Source of the DNA: Pseudomonadota bacterium
GTDB taxonomy: Bacteria; Pseudomonadota; Gammaproteobacteria; Arenicellales; UBA868
Length of the DNA stretch: 19,689 nucleotides
Direction: 5' to 3'
Assembly (NCBI GenBank): GCA_018661145.1
Contig: JABJIU010000059.1
Coordinates: 1 to 19,689, forward strand
In this document: in pieces, positions 7,539 to 15,504 of the stretch
How the letters are laid out: each line of letters begins with the position of its first letter
Numbering within the stretch: the stretch's first letter is position 1
Position numbers and translations under genes: made by a program
Notes under the pieces: model-generated
What the model saw: only the letters and a program-made list of their open reading frames with translations
Databases searched by the model: none
Told to the model about the DNA's origin: nothing

Positions 7539-8651
7539 TCAGTGCACTACCACCGCTTTGCCGTTTTGGCTTACGGGAAGATCGTAACTCCAGATGTTTA
7601 CATCCAGGCCCAGTTCGCGCCAATGTTCCGCGAGCGTGCCGAGGTAGCGTTGGAAACTGGGTTGCTCCAGGTAGGCTTTATCGTTGACGTATCGGAGAAT
7701 ACCCTGGGTATGGAAGGTGCGAAAAGCGCCGTCGAGGCGCATCACTTCCTGGCCGACCCTATTGAAGAACACAATGGTGGGGGTGAACTGGATATTGAGC
7801 TCACGGGCAAATGTCCGTGCGGTGGTGGCGTGTCCATCCGGTGCTGTCACCGGGGCGTCAGACCACATGTCGATCTGCACGGAGCGCATTTTCTCCGCCT
7901 GCGCTTTTACAAGTTCATGAATCAGGACCTTCTGGTGCAGCGTATCGCATTGTCGACAGTTGGGTTGCTCAAAATAGACCGCGAGCGGGCGCTCGTCGTC
8001 AGAAGAAAGATCATGTGGTGCGCTCTCAAAGAAGGGCTGCGGGTTGAGCTGGGGATTGGCGCCCTGTTTTTCTACGTTCGCCAGATACTCGCTGAAATCG
8101 CCGGAGTTATCGGCGCCGTTACGGGCCCAGGTGAGCGCTGCCCGGAATGCATCGGGCGGGTAATAGCCGTTAAGCCTCAGAACCACCTGGCGCGCTTCGT
8201 CAAAAAAAAGCAGGGTCGGGGTGTAGTTGACCCGCAGCGCTGCGGCCAGCGTTTTTTCGGTAAAGGTTCGACCGCCGACCTGAATTACCTCGCGATCGCC
8301 CCACATGTTGACCGCCACGAGATCGAAATCGGATTGCATCACCTCTGCGATATCCCGTTGGGCAAAGTTGTGCTCAATCAGTGCGTTGCAGTAAGGACAG
8401 CCAGCCTGCCAGAAGTAGAGGACCAGTCGGCGGCCTTCGGCCGCCGCTTCTTCGATATCTTGCTCGAAATCGAGAAAGCTCTCCTTGAACCATCCAGGGT
8501 GCTCTGTATCCACTGCACCCAGAAAGGCTCCCATGGACTCGCTTTGGGCAGTCGCGGGCGGAATCATAAAAGCGCTGAGCGTCAGAAGTCCCGCGAGCAG
8601 CACTACTGCAGAGTTCATTACGGATTCTGGTTTGACGCGATCGACACTCAT
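7539..8651 (-). CDS. Exported protein with two thioredoxin-like domains (CPYC and CRQC)
   Basis: This is probably a periplasmic or membrane-tethered disulfide-active protein. The ATG at 8651 overlaps the fumarase stop as ATGA, giving 370 residues; ATG 8618 is an alternative start. Residues 13-34 are hydrophobic and are followed by PPATA-Q, a plausible signal peptidase I site. Domain 1 (about 65-180) has YFWQAGCPYC with Cys85/Cys88 and a cis-Pro motif YTPT at 143-146. Domain 2 (about 220-325) has YFEQPNCRQC with Cys232/Cys235 and FTPT at 289-292. Both have a 'VNMWGD' or 'IDMWSD' strand and a 'LRLNG' or 'MRLDG' strand, so the halves look like an internal duplication of a SoxW/thioredoxin-like unit. 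Distinct active-site dipeptides suggest two different redox potentials. A partner reductase is not visible nearby. Confidence 0.85.
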   Translation of the reverse strand: MSVDRVKPESVMNSAVVLLAGLLTLSAFMIPPATAQSESMGAFLGAVDTEHPGWFKESFLDFEQDIEEAAAEGRRLVLYFWQAGCPYCNALIEHNFAQRDIAEVMQSDFDLVAVNMWGDREVIQVGGRTFTEKTLAAALRVNYTPTLLFFDEARQVVLRLNGYYPPDAFRAALTWARNGADNSGDFSEYLANVEKQGANPQLNPQPFFESAPHDLSSDDERPLAVYFEQPNCRQCDTLHQKVLIHELVKAQAEKMRSVQIDMWSDAPVTAPDGHATTARTFARELNIQFTPTIVFFNRVGQEVMRLDGAFRTFHTQGILRYVNDKAYLEQPSFQRYLGTLAEHWRELGLDVNIWSYDLPVSQNGKAVVVH

Positions 8652-10165
8652 GAGACACGGACCGGAAACGAAGCGATTTTCTCTCGCCATTCTCGAGGTC
8701 CTTCTATGTGAGCGGAGGCGCCGGTGCTGTCTACAGCGACGGTGACCGGCATGTCTTCCACCTCGAACTCATAGATGGCCTCCATGCCGAGATCTTCGAA
8801 CGCGATCACACGCGCCGCTCGGATCGCTTTGGAAACGAGATATGCTGCCCCGCCCACGGCGATGAGATAAACACTCTGATGCTGCTTGATCGCGGCGATG
8901 GCTTCCGGACCACGTTCAGCCTTCCCAATCATGCCAGCAAGACCCGTGCCGGAAAGCATCGGTTCGGTGAACTTGTCCATGCGGGTGGCTGTGGTAGGCC
9001 CTGCAGGGCCGACGGCCTCATCGCCCACGGGATCGACCGGTCCGACATAGTAGATAAACCGACCGGCGAAATCGACACCGTCAGGGAGAGGTGCTCCGGA
9101 TCGCATCAGTTCAACCAATCTTTTATGGGCAGCATCACGTCCGGTCAAGAGTCGGCCACTCAGCAGGAGGTTGTCACCGATGCGCCACGATCGGTAATCC
9201 TCAGGAGTCAGTTCATCCAGATTGACTCGTTGTCCTGCTACCTGCTGGGTAATCTCCGGCCACGAGGAAGCATCAACCTGAGGCAGTTCGGCAGGTCCTG
9301 AACCATCGAGGGTGAAGTGAATATGCCGAGTCGCCGCACAGTTCGGGATCATGGCAACGGGCAAAGAGGCCGCATGTGTCGCGTAGGTGTTAATTTTGAC
9401 ATCGAGCACGGTTGTAAGGCCGCCGAGTCCCTGGGCTCCGATTCCCAGCTGGTTCACCGCCTCGTAAATCTTGAGACGCAGTGTTTCGGTTGGCGTTTTG
9501 GGTCCGCGTTCCACAATCGCGGCCATATCGACAGGGGCCATCAAAGACTCTTTCGCCATCAGCATCGCCTTTTCCGGTGTGCCGCCGATACCGATGCCGA
9601 GAATGCCTGGTGGGCACCAGCCAGCCCCCAGGGTTGGCAGGGTTTCGGTGACCCATTCAGTCAGATCGTCGCTGGGGTTGAGCATGGCGAGTTTTGCTTT
9701 GTTCTCGGACCCCCCGCCTTTAGCAGCAACGGTGAGTTCGATTGTATTGCCCGGGACGATCTCGGTATGCACTACAGCCGGTGTGTTGTCTCCGGTATTT
9801 TTTCGATCACCGATGGGGGGCGTGATCACCGATGCCCGAAGCGGATTGTCAGGATTGGTGTAGGCCCGCCGGACGCCTTTGTCAATGGCGTCCTGTAGCG
9901 AGCAGTCGCCCTCGATCATGACTGATTGACCGAGTTTCACGAACACGACCACGATGCCGGTATCCTGGCAAATAGGCCGATGCCCCTGTGCCGCCATGCG
10001 TGAATTGATTAAGATCTGCGCGATGGCGTTTTTTGCAGGTGCCGAGATTTCGCGTTCATAGGCCTGCGTCATTGCCTCGATAAAATCAGGCGCATGATAG
10101 TAGGAGATGAACTGCAGCGCGTCAGCGATGCTTGTCGAAATGTCTTCGGTTTGAATACGTGTCAT
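8648..10165 (-). CDS. fumA: Class I fumarate hydratase, iron-sulfur
   Basis: Class I fumarase interconverts fumarate and malate in the TCA cycle using a labile [4Fe-4S] cluster. The 505-residue protein fuses the alpha part (residues about 1-290) and beta part (about 315-505). Expected cluster ligands are present: Cys66 in ICQDTG, Cys184 in GWCPPGILGIG and Cys276 in NCAATRH. Other family segments are IGIGGTPEKAM, LSGRLLTGRDAAHKR and YYVGPVDPVGDEAVGPAGPTTATRMD. I chose ATG 10165 because the upstream extension to 10225 (beginning MLNFTPKAQN) is not family-like. The stop overlaps the next gene by ATGA, indicating translational coupling with the exported thioredoxin-like gene. FumA/FumB naming is arbitrary here; class I is what the sequence supports. 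Confidence 0.94.
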   Translation of the reverse strand: MTRIQTEDISTSIADALQFISYYHAPDFIEAMTQAYEREISAPAKNAIAQILINSRMAAQGHRPICQDTGIVVVFVKLGQSVMIEGDCSLQDAIDKGVRRAYTNPDNPLRASVITPPIGDRKNTGDNTPAVVHTEIVPGNTIELTVAAKGGGSENKAKLAMLNPSDDLTEWVTETLPTLGAGWCPPGILGIGIGGTPEKAMLMAKESLMAPVDMAAIVERGPKTPTETLRLKIYEAVNQLGIGAQGLGGLTTVLDVKINTYATHAASLPVAMIPNCAATRHIHFTLDGSGPAELPQVDASSWPEITQQVAGQRVNLDELTPEDYRSWRIGDNLLLSGRLLTGRDAAHKRLVELMRSGAPLPDGVDFAGRFIYYVGPVDPVGDEAVGPAGPTTATRMDKFTEPMLSGTGLAGMIGKAERGPEAIAAIKQHQSVYLIAVGGAAYLVSKAIRAARVIAFEDLGMEAIYEFEVEDMPVTVAVDSTGASAHIEGPREWREKIASFPVRVS

Positions 10166-10215
10166 GCGCCGGGAATAACCTGCCGGATGGGCTTCATTTT
10201 GAGCCTTGGGAGTGA

Positions 10216-10221
10216 AGTTTA
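10216..10221 (-). promoter_or_regulatory. Possible extended -10 box upstream of the fumarase operon
   Basis: On the minus strand TAAACT is preceded by TGC, an extended -10 arrangement about 50 bp upstream of the fumarase ATG. The -35 region is poor, so this is a weak prediction. Confidence 0.22.
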
Positions 10222-10263
10222 GCAAAGCCGATAGAAGAAAATTGATCTACTGCGGAAGGATCG

Positions 10264-10292
10264 TTTCACAAAGGGCAGCAAATTGTTAGGAT
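10264..10292 (+). promoter_or_regulatory. Likely sigma-70-type promoter for the lytic transglycosylase gene
   Basis: TTTCAC at 10264-10269 and TAGGAT at 10287-10292 are separated by 17 nt, and TGT directly precedes the -10 (extended -10). This puts transcription about 70 bp upstream of the ATG at 10371. The gap 10166-10370 is the divergent regulatory region for the fumarase operon and this gene; I see nothing else coding in it. Confidence 0.4.
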
Positions 10293-10370
10293 AGCCGTTT
10301 GGGTTTGCTGTTGTCGGGCAGGCCGGCCCGGGCGTGGAATCCGGGTGGATACCCCGCACTTTCAGAGATT

Positions 10371-12923
10371 ATGCTCGACTCGCTCAACTCGGCAATCCGA
10401 TGGCTTGCTACCTGCGTTCTGCTGGTGGGCCTGTTCCAATCAAGCCCCGCAAGCGCCTTTGTTGAAGTCAGGCAACACAAGATGCAGTGCAGTGCCGCTT
10501 TCCCATGCCCCCGGGAGCTGCAGGACCGGGTGAATTTCTGGATTGATATCTACAGTCGCTGGGACAGTCAGGATGCGGTGTTGCATGACTCAGTCGTTCC
10601 CAGCCGGGTCTACAAGGTGATTGAGGGGCGAGCCTGCGGTCGCAAGGGCAATACCGCATTCATCAAGGATCAGAAAAAACGCATCGCGGCGGAGTTGCAT
10701 ACGCTGGCCAAGAAGGTAGACCGCAAATCTCCTGTGAATAGTGCCTACCAGAAGCACCTTCTCAAGCTCTTTCCGGAGCGTTCGGGCGCCGACATCCGGC
10801 GAGCAGCAGGAGATATCCGCTGCCAGTCAGGCAACCGTGACGGTTTTGCCTCAGCATTACGGCGGTTCGGGACCTACGGTCCCATGGTGCGTCGGGTGCT
10901 TAAGAATTCAGGATTGCACAGCGACATTCAGTATCTGCCTTTTGTGGAGTCGTCTTACAGTCCAAAAGCTTATTCCCGGGTCGGAGCGGCAGGCCTGTGG
11001 CAAATCATGCCTGCGACCGGCCGGACCCTGGGCCTGGAACTGGATGCCACTGTCGATGAGCGTCTCGATCCGGAGGCGGCAAGCTGGGCGGCAGCCCGTT
11101 ATCTTAAAGATGCGCGCAAGACTTTGACGGTTGCCGCCCAAGCCAAGAACAACCGGGTCTCCCATAGCGAGCTTAGTCCTTTTGTTATTACCTCCTACAA
11201 CTATGGCGTGAATGGTATGCGTCGGGCGATCAAGAAAATTGGCCCAGATTACATGCAGGTGATCAACCAGTATCGCTCCAGAAAATTTCAGGTCGCGGTC
11301 AAGAATTTCTATGCCGGCTTTCTGGCGGCAAGACATGTGGCTCGCAACCAGAAACGGTTCTTCGGTGACATCAAACCTGGTCGGCCGCTTCAGTATCAGA
11401 CCTTGATTCTCGATCGGCAGGTTTCCATCGCCCGCGTGCAGAGTATCTTCGGCCTCTCTGAGGCAGAGTTAAAGGTATTGAATCCCGCGCTCACACGTTT
11501 TGTCTGGCACGGCTGGCGCTTCATCCCCGATGGGTACAAGTTGCGCCTGCCACGACGCCAGGACAGCTGGAGTAATCATGTGGCACGGCTTCGGATGATG
11601 CCTTTCGAGACTCGTCAGGGCGGCTCCGTAGAATATACCGTGCGTACAGGGGATACGGCCTGCGGCATTGCAGCCGCGTTTCGGGCCGATTGCCGTGAGC
11701 TGATTGCAATTAACGGCCTTAATCGCAAGGCGGTCATCCGTGTGGGCCAGAAGCTACAGGTGCCTGCAAAGGGGCGCAGCAGAAGCCGTGTTGCGCAGCG
11801 CGGCAGGTATGAGATCCAGCCGGGAGATAGCGCCTGCATAGTCGCGGATCACTTCGGTGTGGATTGTGATGATCTGTTGGCAGCGAACGGTCTGCATAGG
11901 GGATCCGTACTTCAGGTTGGGGCGTCGCTGGTGATTCCTGGCACCATACCAACCGCGCCGGGTGGAAGCTATACCGTTGGTCAAGGAGATAGCGCCTGTA
12001 GCATTGCAAGCCGCCATGGTATTAGTTGTGATGCCTTGCTCGCGGCCAATGGGCTTGCAAAAAGCGATCTGATTTTTCCCGGACAAACTCTTACTGTGCC
12101 CGGCGTAGCGGCGCCAGGTACTTCTACTGATCGTGCTTCAGCCCAAGAGCCGGCACAGACTCTGGCCTATACCGTGGTCGGTGGCGACAGCGCCTGCAGA
12201 ATCGCCGCACGTTTTCAGGTGCCCTGCCGCCGGTTGATCGCTGATAACGCGCTCGGAAAAGAGGCGCTGATTCGCCTCGGACAGTCGTTGACCATCATGG
12301 GCGTGCCGGCGAGTCTTGCCCGTTCGTACTCGCCGTCTACCAAGGTGGCGAAAGTCGCGGTAGCGTCGGTGGAAGCGAAATCAAGTGCTGATGCGGCCTG
12401 GTCAAAAATCGCTGAAAGTGTAGGGGATAGTTCAGGATCTGGGTTAAGCGGTGTCAGTCCTCTAGACAGACCCATCGATCTTTCGGTTCAGACGTCGGCG
12501 GTGGATGGCAGAACGCTTTACCGCATTAATGTCGAACCTGAGGAGACCCTTGGCCATTACTCTGACTGGCTGCATCTTGGTGGCGTTACAAAAATCCGCG
12601 AACTGAATGGCTATGACGCCACTCAGGTGCTCGCAAGCGGTGACGCGCTTTTGCTTCCGGTGGCGGACAGGATGCAACGGGATACCTTTGAAAGGCGCCG
12701 TGAGGAATACCACCGGGTGTTGGTGGAGGAGTTCAAGGAAAATTTTGAGGTAACGGGTGCTAACGAGTACAAAATCCAGTCAGGGGACAGCCTTTGGGTG
12801 CTTGCCCGCGAATTCGAACTGCCGATCTGGGTAATCACCCGTTATAACCCGGAACTTCGAAGTAGCCCACCGCGAGCCGGCAAATCCATCACGATACCCC
12901 GGATCCGCTCCCGCCAGGGTTGA
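10371..12923 (+). CDS. MltD-like lytic transglycosylase with multiple LysM domains
   Basis: The protein should cleave the MurNAc-GlcNAc bond of peptidoglycan in the periplasm. ATG 10371 gives 850 residues with a signal peptide (hydrophobic 10-23, cleavage likely after SPASA, residue 29). There is no lipobox, unlike E. coli MltD. The SLT/GH23 domain spans about 170-330: catalytic Glu193 in LPFVESSYSP, GAAGLWQIMPATGR (205-218), the LDPEAASWAAARYL segment and SYNYGVNG (275-282). A degenerate LysM-like stretch covers 344-395. Four regular LysM modules lie at about 421-466, 480-524, 533-578 and 599-644. A degenerate module lies near 716-764 and a classical one at 799-845. The four regular modules each carry Cys-x9-Cys; the last does not. 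The total LysM load is higher than in E. coli MltD. It converges on msrB. Confidence 0.92.
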   Translation: MLDSLNSAIRWLATCVLLVGLFQSSPASAFVEVRQHKMQCSAAFPCPRELQDRVNFWIDIYSRWDSQDAVLHDSVVPSRVYKVIEGRACGRKGNTAFIKDQKKRIAAELHTLAKKVDRKSPVNSAYQKHLLKLFPERSGADIRRAAGDIRCQSGNRDGFASALRRFGTYGPMVRRVLKNSGLHSDIQYLPFVESSYSPKAYSRVGAAGLWQIMPATGRTLGLELDATVDERLDPEAASWAAARYLKDARKTLTVAAQAKNNRVSHSELSPFVITSYNYGVNGMRRAIKKIGPDYMQVINQYRSRKFQVAVKNFYAGFLAARHVARNQKRFFGDIKPGRPLQYQTLILDRQVSIARVQSIFGLSEAELKVLNPALTRFVWHGWRFIPDGYKLRLPRRQDSWSNHVARLRMMPFETRQGGSVEYTVRTGDTACGIAAAFRADCRELIAINGLNRKAVIRVGQKLQVPAKGRSRSRVAQRGRYEIQPGDSACIVADHFGVDCDDLLAANGLHRGSVLQVGASLVIPGTIPTAPGGSYTVGQGDSACSIASRHGISCDALLAANGLAKSDLIFPGQTLTVPGVAAPGTSTDRASAQEPAQTLAYTVVGGDSACRIAARFQVPCRRLIADNALGKEALIRLGQSLTIMGVPASLARSYSPSTKVAKVAVASVEAKSSADAAWSKIAESVGDSSGSGLSGVSPLDRPIDLSVQTSAVDGRTLYRINVEPEETLGHYSDWLHLGGVTKIRELNGYDATQVLASGDALLLPVADRMQRDTFERRREEYHRVLVEEFKENFEVTGANEYKIQSGDSLWVLAREFELPIWVITRYNPELRSSPPRAGKSITIPRIRSRQG
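11631..12305 (+). repeat. Four tandem cysteine-paired LysM modules
   Basis: This coding repeat holds four LysM units of the form GD(S/T)AC-x9-C-x2-L. The Cys pairs are 431/441, 489/499, 543/553 and 609/619, always ten residues apart. Nucleotide identity between units is limited, but GGAGATAGCGCCTG is shared exactly at 11823-11836 and 11985-11998, indicating internal duplication. Confidence 0.85.
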
Positions 12924-12946
12924 AGAGGTCACTCTCGGCGTTCGAA

Positions 12947-13351
12947 CTATTCCGCGGGCTCGAATTTCAGGGCCACCGAGTTGATGCAGTAGCGCTGCCC
13001 CGTCGGTTGGGGGCCGTCAGGAAATACATGGCCCAGATGGGCTTCACATCGACCACAGCGGACCTCCGTGCGCGCCATACCGAGGCTGGTATCGTGATGC
13101 TCCTTCACCTGGGCTTCCTCGGCCGGTTTCCAGAAACTTGGCCAGCCGGAGCCTGAATCAAACTTGTGCTGGGCATCAAACAGGGTCGCCTGACAGCAGA
13201 TGCAGTGGTACATCCCAAGGCTCTTACAGTCATTGAATTCGCCACTGAACGGGCGTTCGGTTCCGTGCTCGCGGCAAACGTAATACTGTTCCGGAGTCAA
13301 GGCAGAACGCCATTGCGCTTCGGTACGTTGCCATTTTCTTTCTTCGCTCAT
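12947..13351 (-). CDS. msrB: Peptide-methionine (R)-S-oxide reductase
   Basis: MsrB reduces the R form of methionine sulfoxide in proteins, using a catalytic Cys recycled by thioredoxin. The 134-residue length is normal for the cytosolic single-domain form, and there is no signal peptide. Visible features are structural zinc ligands Cys50/Cys53 (YHCICC) and Cys99/Cys102 (RCGRC), GSGWPSFWKP (68-76 region), HLGHVFPDGP (105-114) and catalytic Cys122 in RYCINSVAL. The start ATG (13351) overlaps the stop of the DAHP-synthase-like gene as ATGA, so it is translationally coupled and the last gene of a three-gene unit. It converges on the lytic transglycosylase gene, with 23 nt between stops. Confidence 0.96.
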   Translation of the reverse strand: MSEERKWQRTEAQWRSALTPEQYYVCREHGTERPFSGEFNDCKSLGMYHCICCQATLFDAQHKFDSGSGWPSFWKPAEEAQVKEHHDTSLGMARTEVRCGRCEAHLGHVFPDGPQPTGQRYCINSVALKFEPAE

Positions 13352-14481
13352 GATGCGGAATCCTTTGCTGCCGTGTATGTGCCGACTTGGGCCAGGCGCG
13401 CCTCATAGGCCTTGCGGGTGATGGCGACATCCTCAAGGAACCAGGCCAGTTCGTCGGGCCGTAATGCCTGGGGTCCATCGACCAGGGCCTCCTCGGGGCG
13501 GGGATGAAAATCCACGAGGATCATATTAGCGCCAGCAATGACGCCTTGGGCGGTCACGTGCATGAGATCCGATATCCCGTCCGGCCCAATGTTACGGGTG
13601 CCGACTGAGTGGGAGGGGTCAATACATACCGGTAGGTGGGTGAGATGTCGGACGACCGGTACATGCGCAAAGTCGACGAGGTTGCGATGGGGGTCGCCCA
13701 TGTTGGTCTTCATGCCTCGTAGGCAGAAGACGATATTGCGGTTGCCTTCGCTTGCGAGGTATTCGGCAGCATTCAGGGATTCATCCAGCGTAATGCCAAA
13801 GCCACGCTTTAAGAGCACCGGCAGTTCAGACTGGCGGCCCACTTCTTTCAGTAGTTCAAAGTTCTGGGTGTTTCGTGTTCCGATCTGCAGCATCACTCCG
13901 GTTGGGTAACCGGTGTCCTTGAGCGCCTGTCTTATTTCCTGTACATGCGAGTCATGAGTGATCTCCATGGCAATCACGCGAATACCATACTTTCCCGCGA
14001 GCTCAAATACCCAGGGCAGGCACTCGGCACCATGACCTTGAAAGGAATAGGGATTGGTCCTCGGTTTGTAGGCGCCCATCCGGGTACAAACCTGACCCTG
14101 TTCCTGCAGGATCTTCATCATGGTTTCGACGTTAGTCGGATTGTCCACGGCGCACAGGCCAGCAAATACATGAAGTGATTGCTGGTCAAAGCGTACGCCG
14201 TTATAACTGAATCCGGAACCTCGGACATCTCCAGTATGGCGACCGATCACCCGGTATTCGCGGGAGACCCGAACCACTTTCTCGACACCCGGCAGGCTTT
14301 CAATCTCTGCCTGGTCGAGCACTGCTACATTACCGATCACGTAAATCTCGGAGAGTGTGCGGTCGGTGCCAGTAATGCTATTTGTTCGGGGAGTGATGCC
14401 GGATTTGCTCGACAGGTACGACATCACAGCTTTTCCCTCGTCGGTATCGAGAGAGCTATCAGAGCGCAAAATTATGATCAT
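13348..14481 (-). CDS. aroF: Type I-beta DAHP synthase family protein (divergent)
   Basis: DAHP synthase joins phosphoenolpyruvate and erythrose-4-phosphate at the start of the shikimate pathway. The 377-residue protein has the N-terminal ferredoxin-like domain (about 1-80) and KDO8P/DAHP barrel of the Thermotoga-type I-beta class. Conserved parts are GAYKPRTNPYSFQG (136-149), LQIGTRNTQNF (198-208), PVLLKRGFG (221-229), DPSHS (288-292) and DGPQAL (335-340). Expected metal ligands Cys110, His291 and Asp335 are present. Changes from the usual pattern are GPC to GLC (108-110), RGGA to RMGA (134-137), CERG to CLRG (253-256), and the metal-ligand Glu of the VEVHP motif to Asp324 (VDFHP). It may be a real but unusual DAHP synthase or a paralogue with a different sugar or keto-acid substrate. 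Both ends overlap neighbours by ATGA: the rhodanese gene before and msrB after. Confidence 0.82.
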   Translation of the reverse strand: MIIILRSDSSLDTDEGKAVMSYLSSKSGITPRTNSITGTDRTLSEIYVIGNVAVLDQAEIESLPGVEKVVRVSREYRVIGRHTGDVRGSGFSYNGVRFDQQSLHVFAGLCAVDNPTNVETMMKILQEQGQVCTRMGAYKPRTNPYSFQGHGAECLPWVFELAGKYGIRVIAMEITHDSHVQEIRQALKDTGYPTGVMLQIGTRNTQNFELLKEVGRQSELPVLLKRGFGITLDESLNAAEYLASEGNRNIVFCLRGMKTNMGDPHRNLVDFAHVPVVRHLTHLPVCIDPSHSVGTRNIGPDGISDLMHVTAQGVIAGANMILVDFHPRPEEALVDGPQALRPDELAWFLEDVAITRKAYEARLAQVGTYTAAKDSAS

Positions 14482-15308
14482 GCTGAGGTACCAGTTGCTA
14501 TAGGGACACTAGGGTCATTACCCCATTCTGACCAGGAGCCGGCATAGCCCCGAACCGAAGAAAAGCCAAGTGATTTCAGCATCAGCCACGCGTGTGCCGA
14601 GCGATGATGGCTTTGGCAGTAGGTGATCACTTCCTGCTCGGGGCTGATGCCAAGCGCGCTTAAGGCTTCGATCAGTAACTCGGCGGGTTTCAATCGCAGG
14701 TTGTGGTTTCGGTCCATAGTATCCAGCCAGTTTAAATTGACGGCTCCGGGGATATGTCCACCGCGGGCCGCGCGGGTCTTCATTCCTGAATATTCTTCGG
14801 GAGTGCGGGCGTCAAGTAGGGCAACTGATTGACTGCCTAGATGTTCCAGGACGTATGCCCGGTCGGCCAGGACCGCAGGATTTCTTGATGCGAGCGGCAG
14901 GCTTGCCGAAGTATTAGGGAATACCGGTTTGTTGTCTATTGGGTGACCCTCGTTGCGCCAGGCGTGCAGTCCGCCGTTTAGCACCTGTACCGAGTCAAAT
15001 CCCAGATAGTGAAGCGTCCAGGCAAGTCGGGCTGCACTGCCACTCCCTTCGTCATCATAGGCGATGATCCGCGAGACAGTGTCCAGTTTCAGTATACCGG
15101 CAAGATTCGATAGCCGCTCTTCCGGGGGGAGCAGCCCCGGTGCCGGCTGAGTACCGGCACTCAGGAGTGAATACTCCATGTGCATGGCCCCGGGGATATG
15201 CAACTGCGCGTAGGTCTGAGCCTTACCGAGGTCAATCACCAGAACCGCCGGGTCTGCGAGCACTTCCTCAAGTTCTTCGGGATCAATTAGATAAGAGGTG
15301 TATGTCAT
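14478..15308 (-). CDS. rhdA: Two-domain rhodanese-type sulfurtransferase (RhdA-like)
   Basis: The enzyme transfers sulfane sulfur from thiosulfate, mercaptopyruvate or a protein persulfide to an acceptor. It has 276 residues and no signal peptide. The N-terminal rhodanese domain (about 8-125) is inactive, with Asp-Asp-Glu in the loop position (AYDDEGSGSAARLAW). The C-terminal domain (about 150-272) has DARTPEEYSG and the catalytic loop YCQSHHRSAHAW with Cys231. This His-rich loop resembles that of Azotobacter vinelandii RhdA (CQTHHRS, from memory) and differs from the CGSGVTA loop of mercaptopyruvate sulfurtransferases and the CRKGVTA loop of thiosulfate rhodaneses. It is first in a unit with the DAHP-synthase-like gene and msrB, with ATGA coupling to the former. 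The ribosome-binding site is weak (GAAG just upstream). Confidence 0.88.
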   Translation of the reverse strand: MTYTSYLIDPEELEEVLADPAVLVIDLGKAQTYAQLHIPGAMHMEYSLLSAGTQPAPGLLPPEERLSNLAGILKLDTVSRIIAYDDEGSGSAARLAWTLHYLGFDSVQVLNGGLHAWRNEGHPIDNKPVFPNTSASLPLASRNPAVLADRAYVLEHLGSQSVALLDARTPEEYSGMKTRAARGGHIPGAVNLNWLDTMDRNHNLRLKPAELLIEALSALGISPEQEVITYCQSHHRSAHAWLMLKSLGFSSVRGYAGSWSEWGNDPSVPIATGTSA

Positions 15309-15504
15309 AGCACTTCAAAACTGGACATGAACTGAAAGGGTGGTTGAGTCTGTGCGAACCCGAATAATCGGATGGTGGTCAGAGTCAGAATTTAGCGCAG
15401 ACGATGCATAATTTGCGTCCGGGCGAATCATACTCCCGGTCCGCGTTTTACTCTATGGTCCCTACAACAATGACGCGATCAGAAATGTGAGCTAAGGGGA
15501 TCTT

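Noticed and set aside
8428..8446. GC-rich perfect 8-bp hairpin CGGCGGCC-TTC-GGCCGCCG as a terminator
   Set aside because: It sits inside the thioredoxin-like gene, codes for an Ala/Arg-rich stretch in frame and is not followed by a T-run on either strand. GC-rich codon use explains it.
7509..8711. Long 400-codon plus-strand open frame opposite the double-thioredoxin gene
   Set aside because: It lies antisense to a gene with clear thioredoxin motifs, and its translation shows no recognisable domain. It fits a shadow frame in GC-rich coding DNA.
8708..9898. Two plus-strand open frames opposite the fumarase gene
   Set aside because: The minus strand encodes a complete, well-conserved class I fumarase. 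The plus-strand translations look like random shadow peptides.
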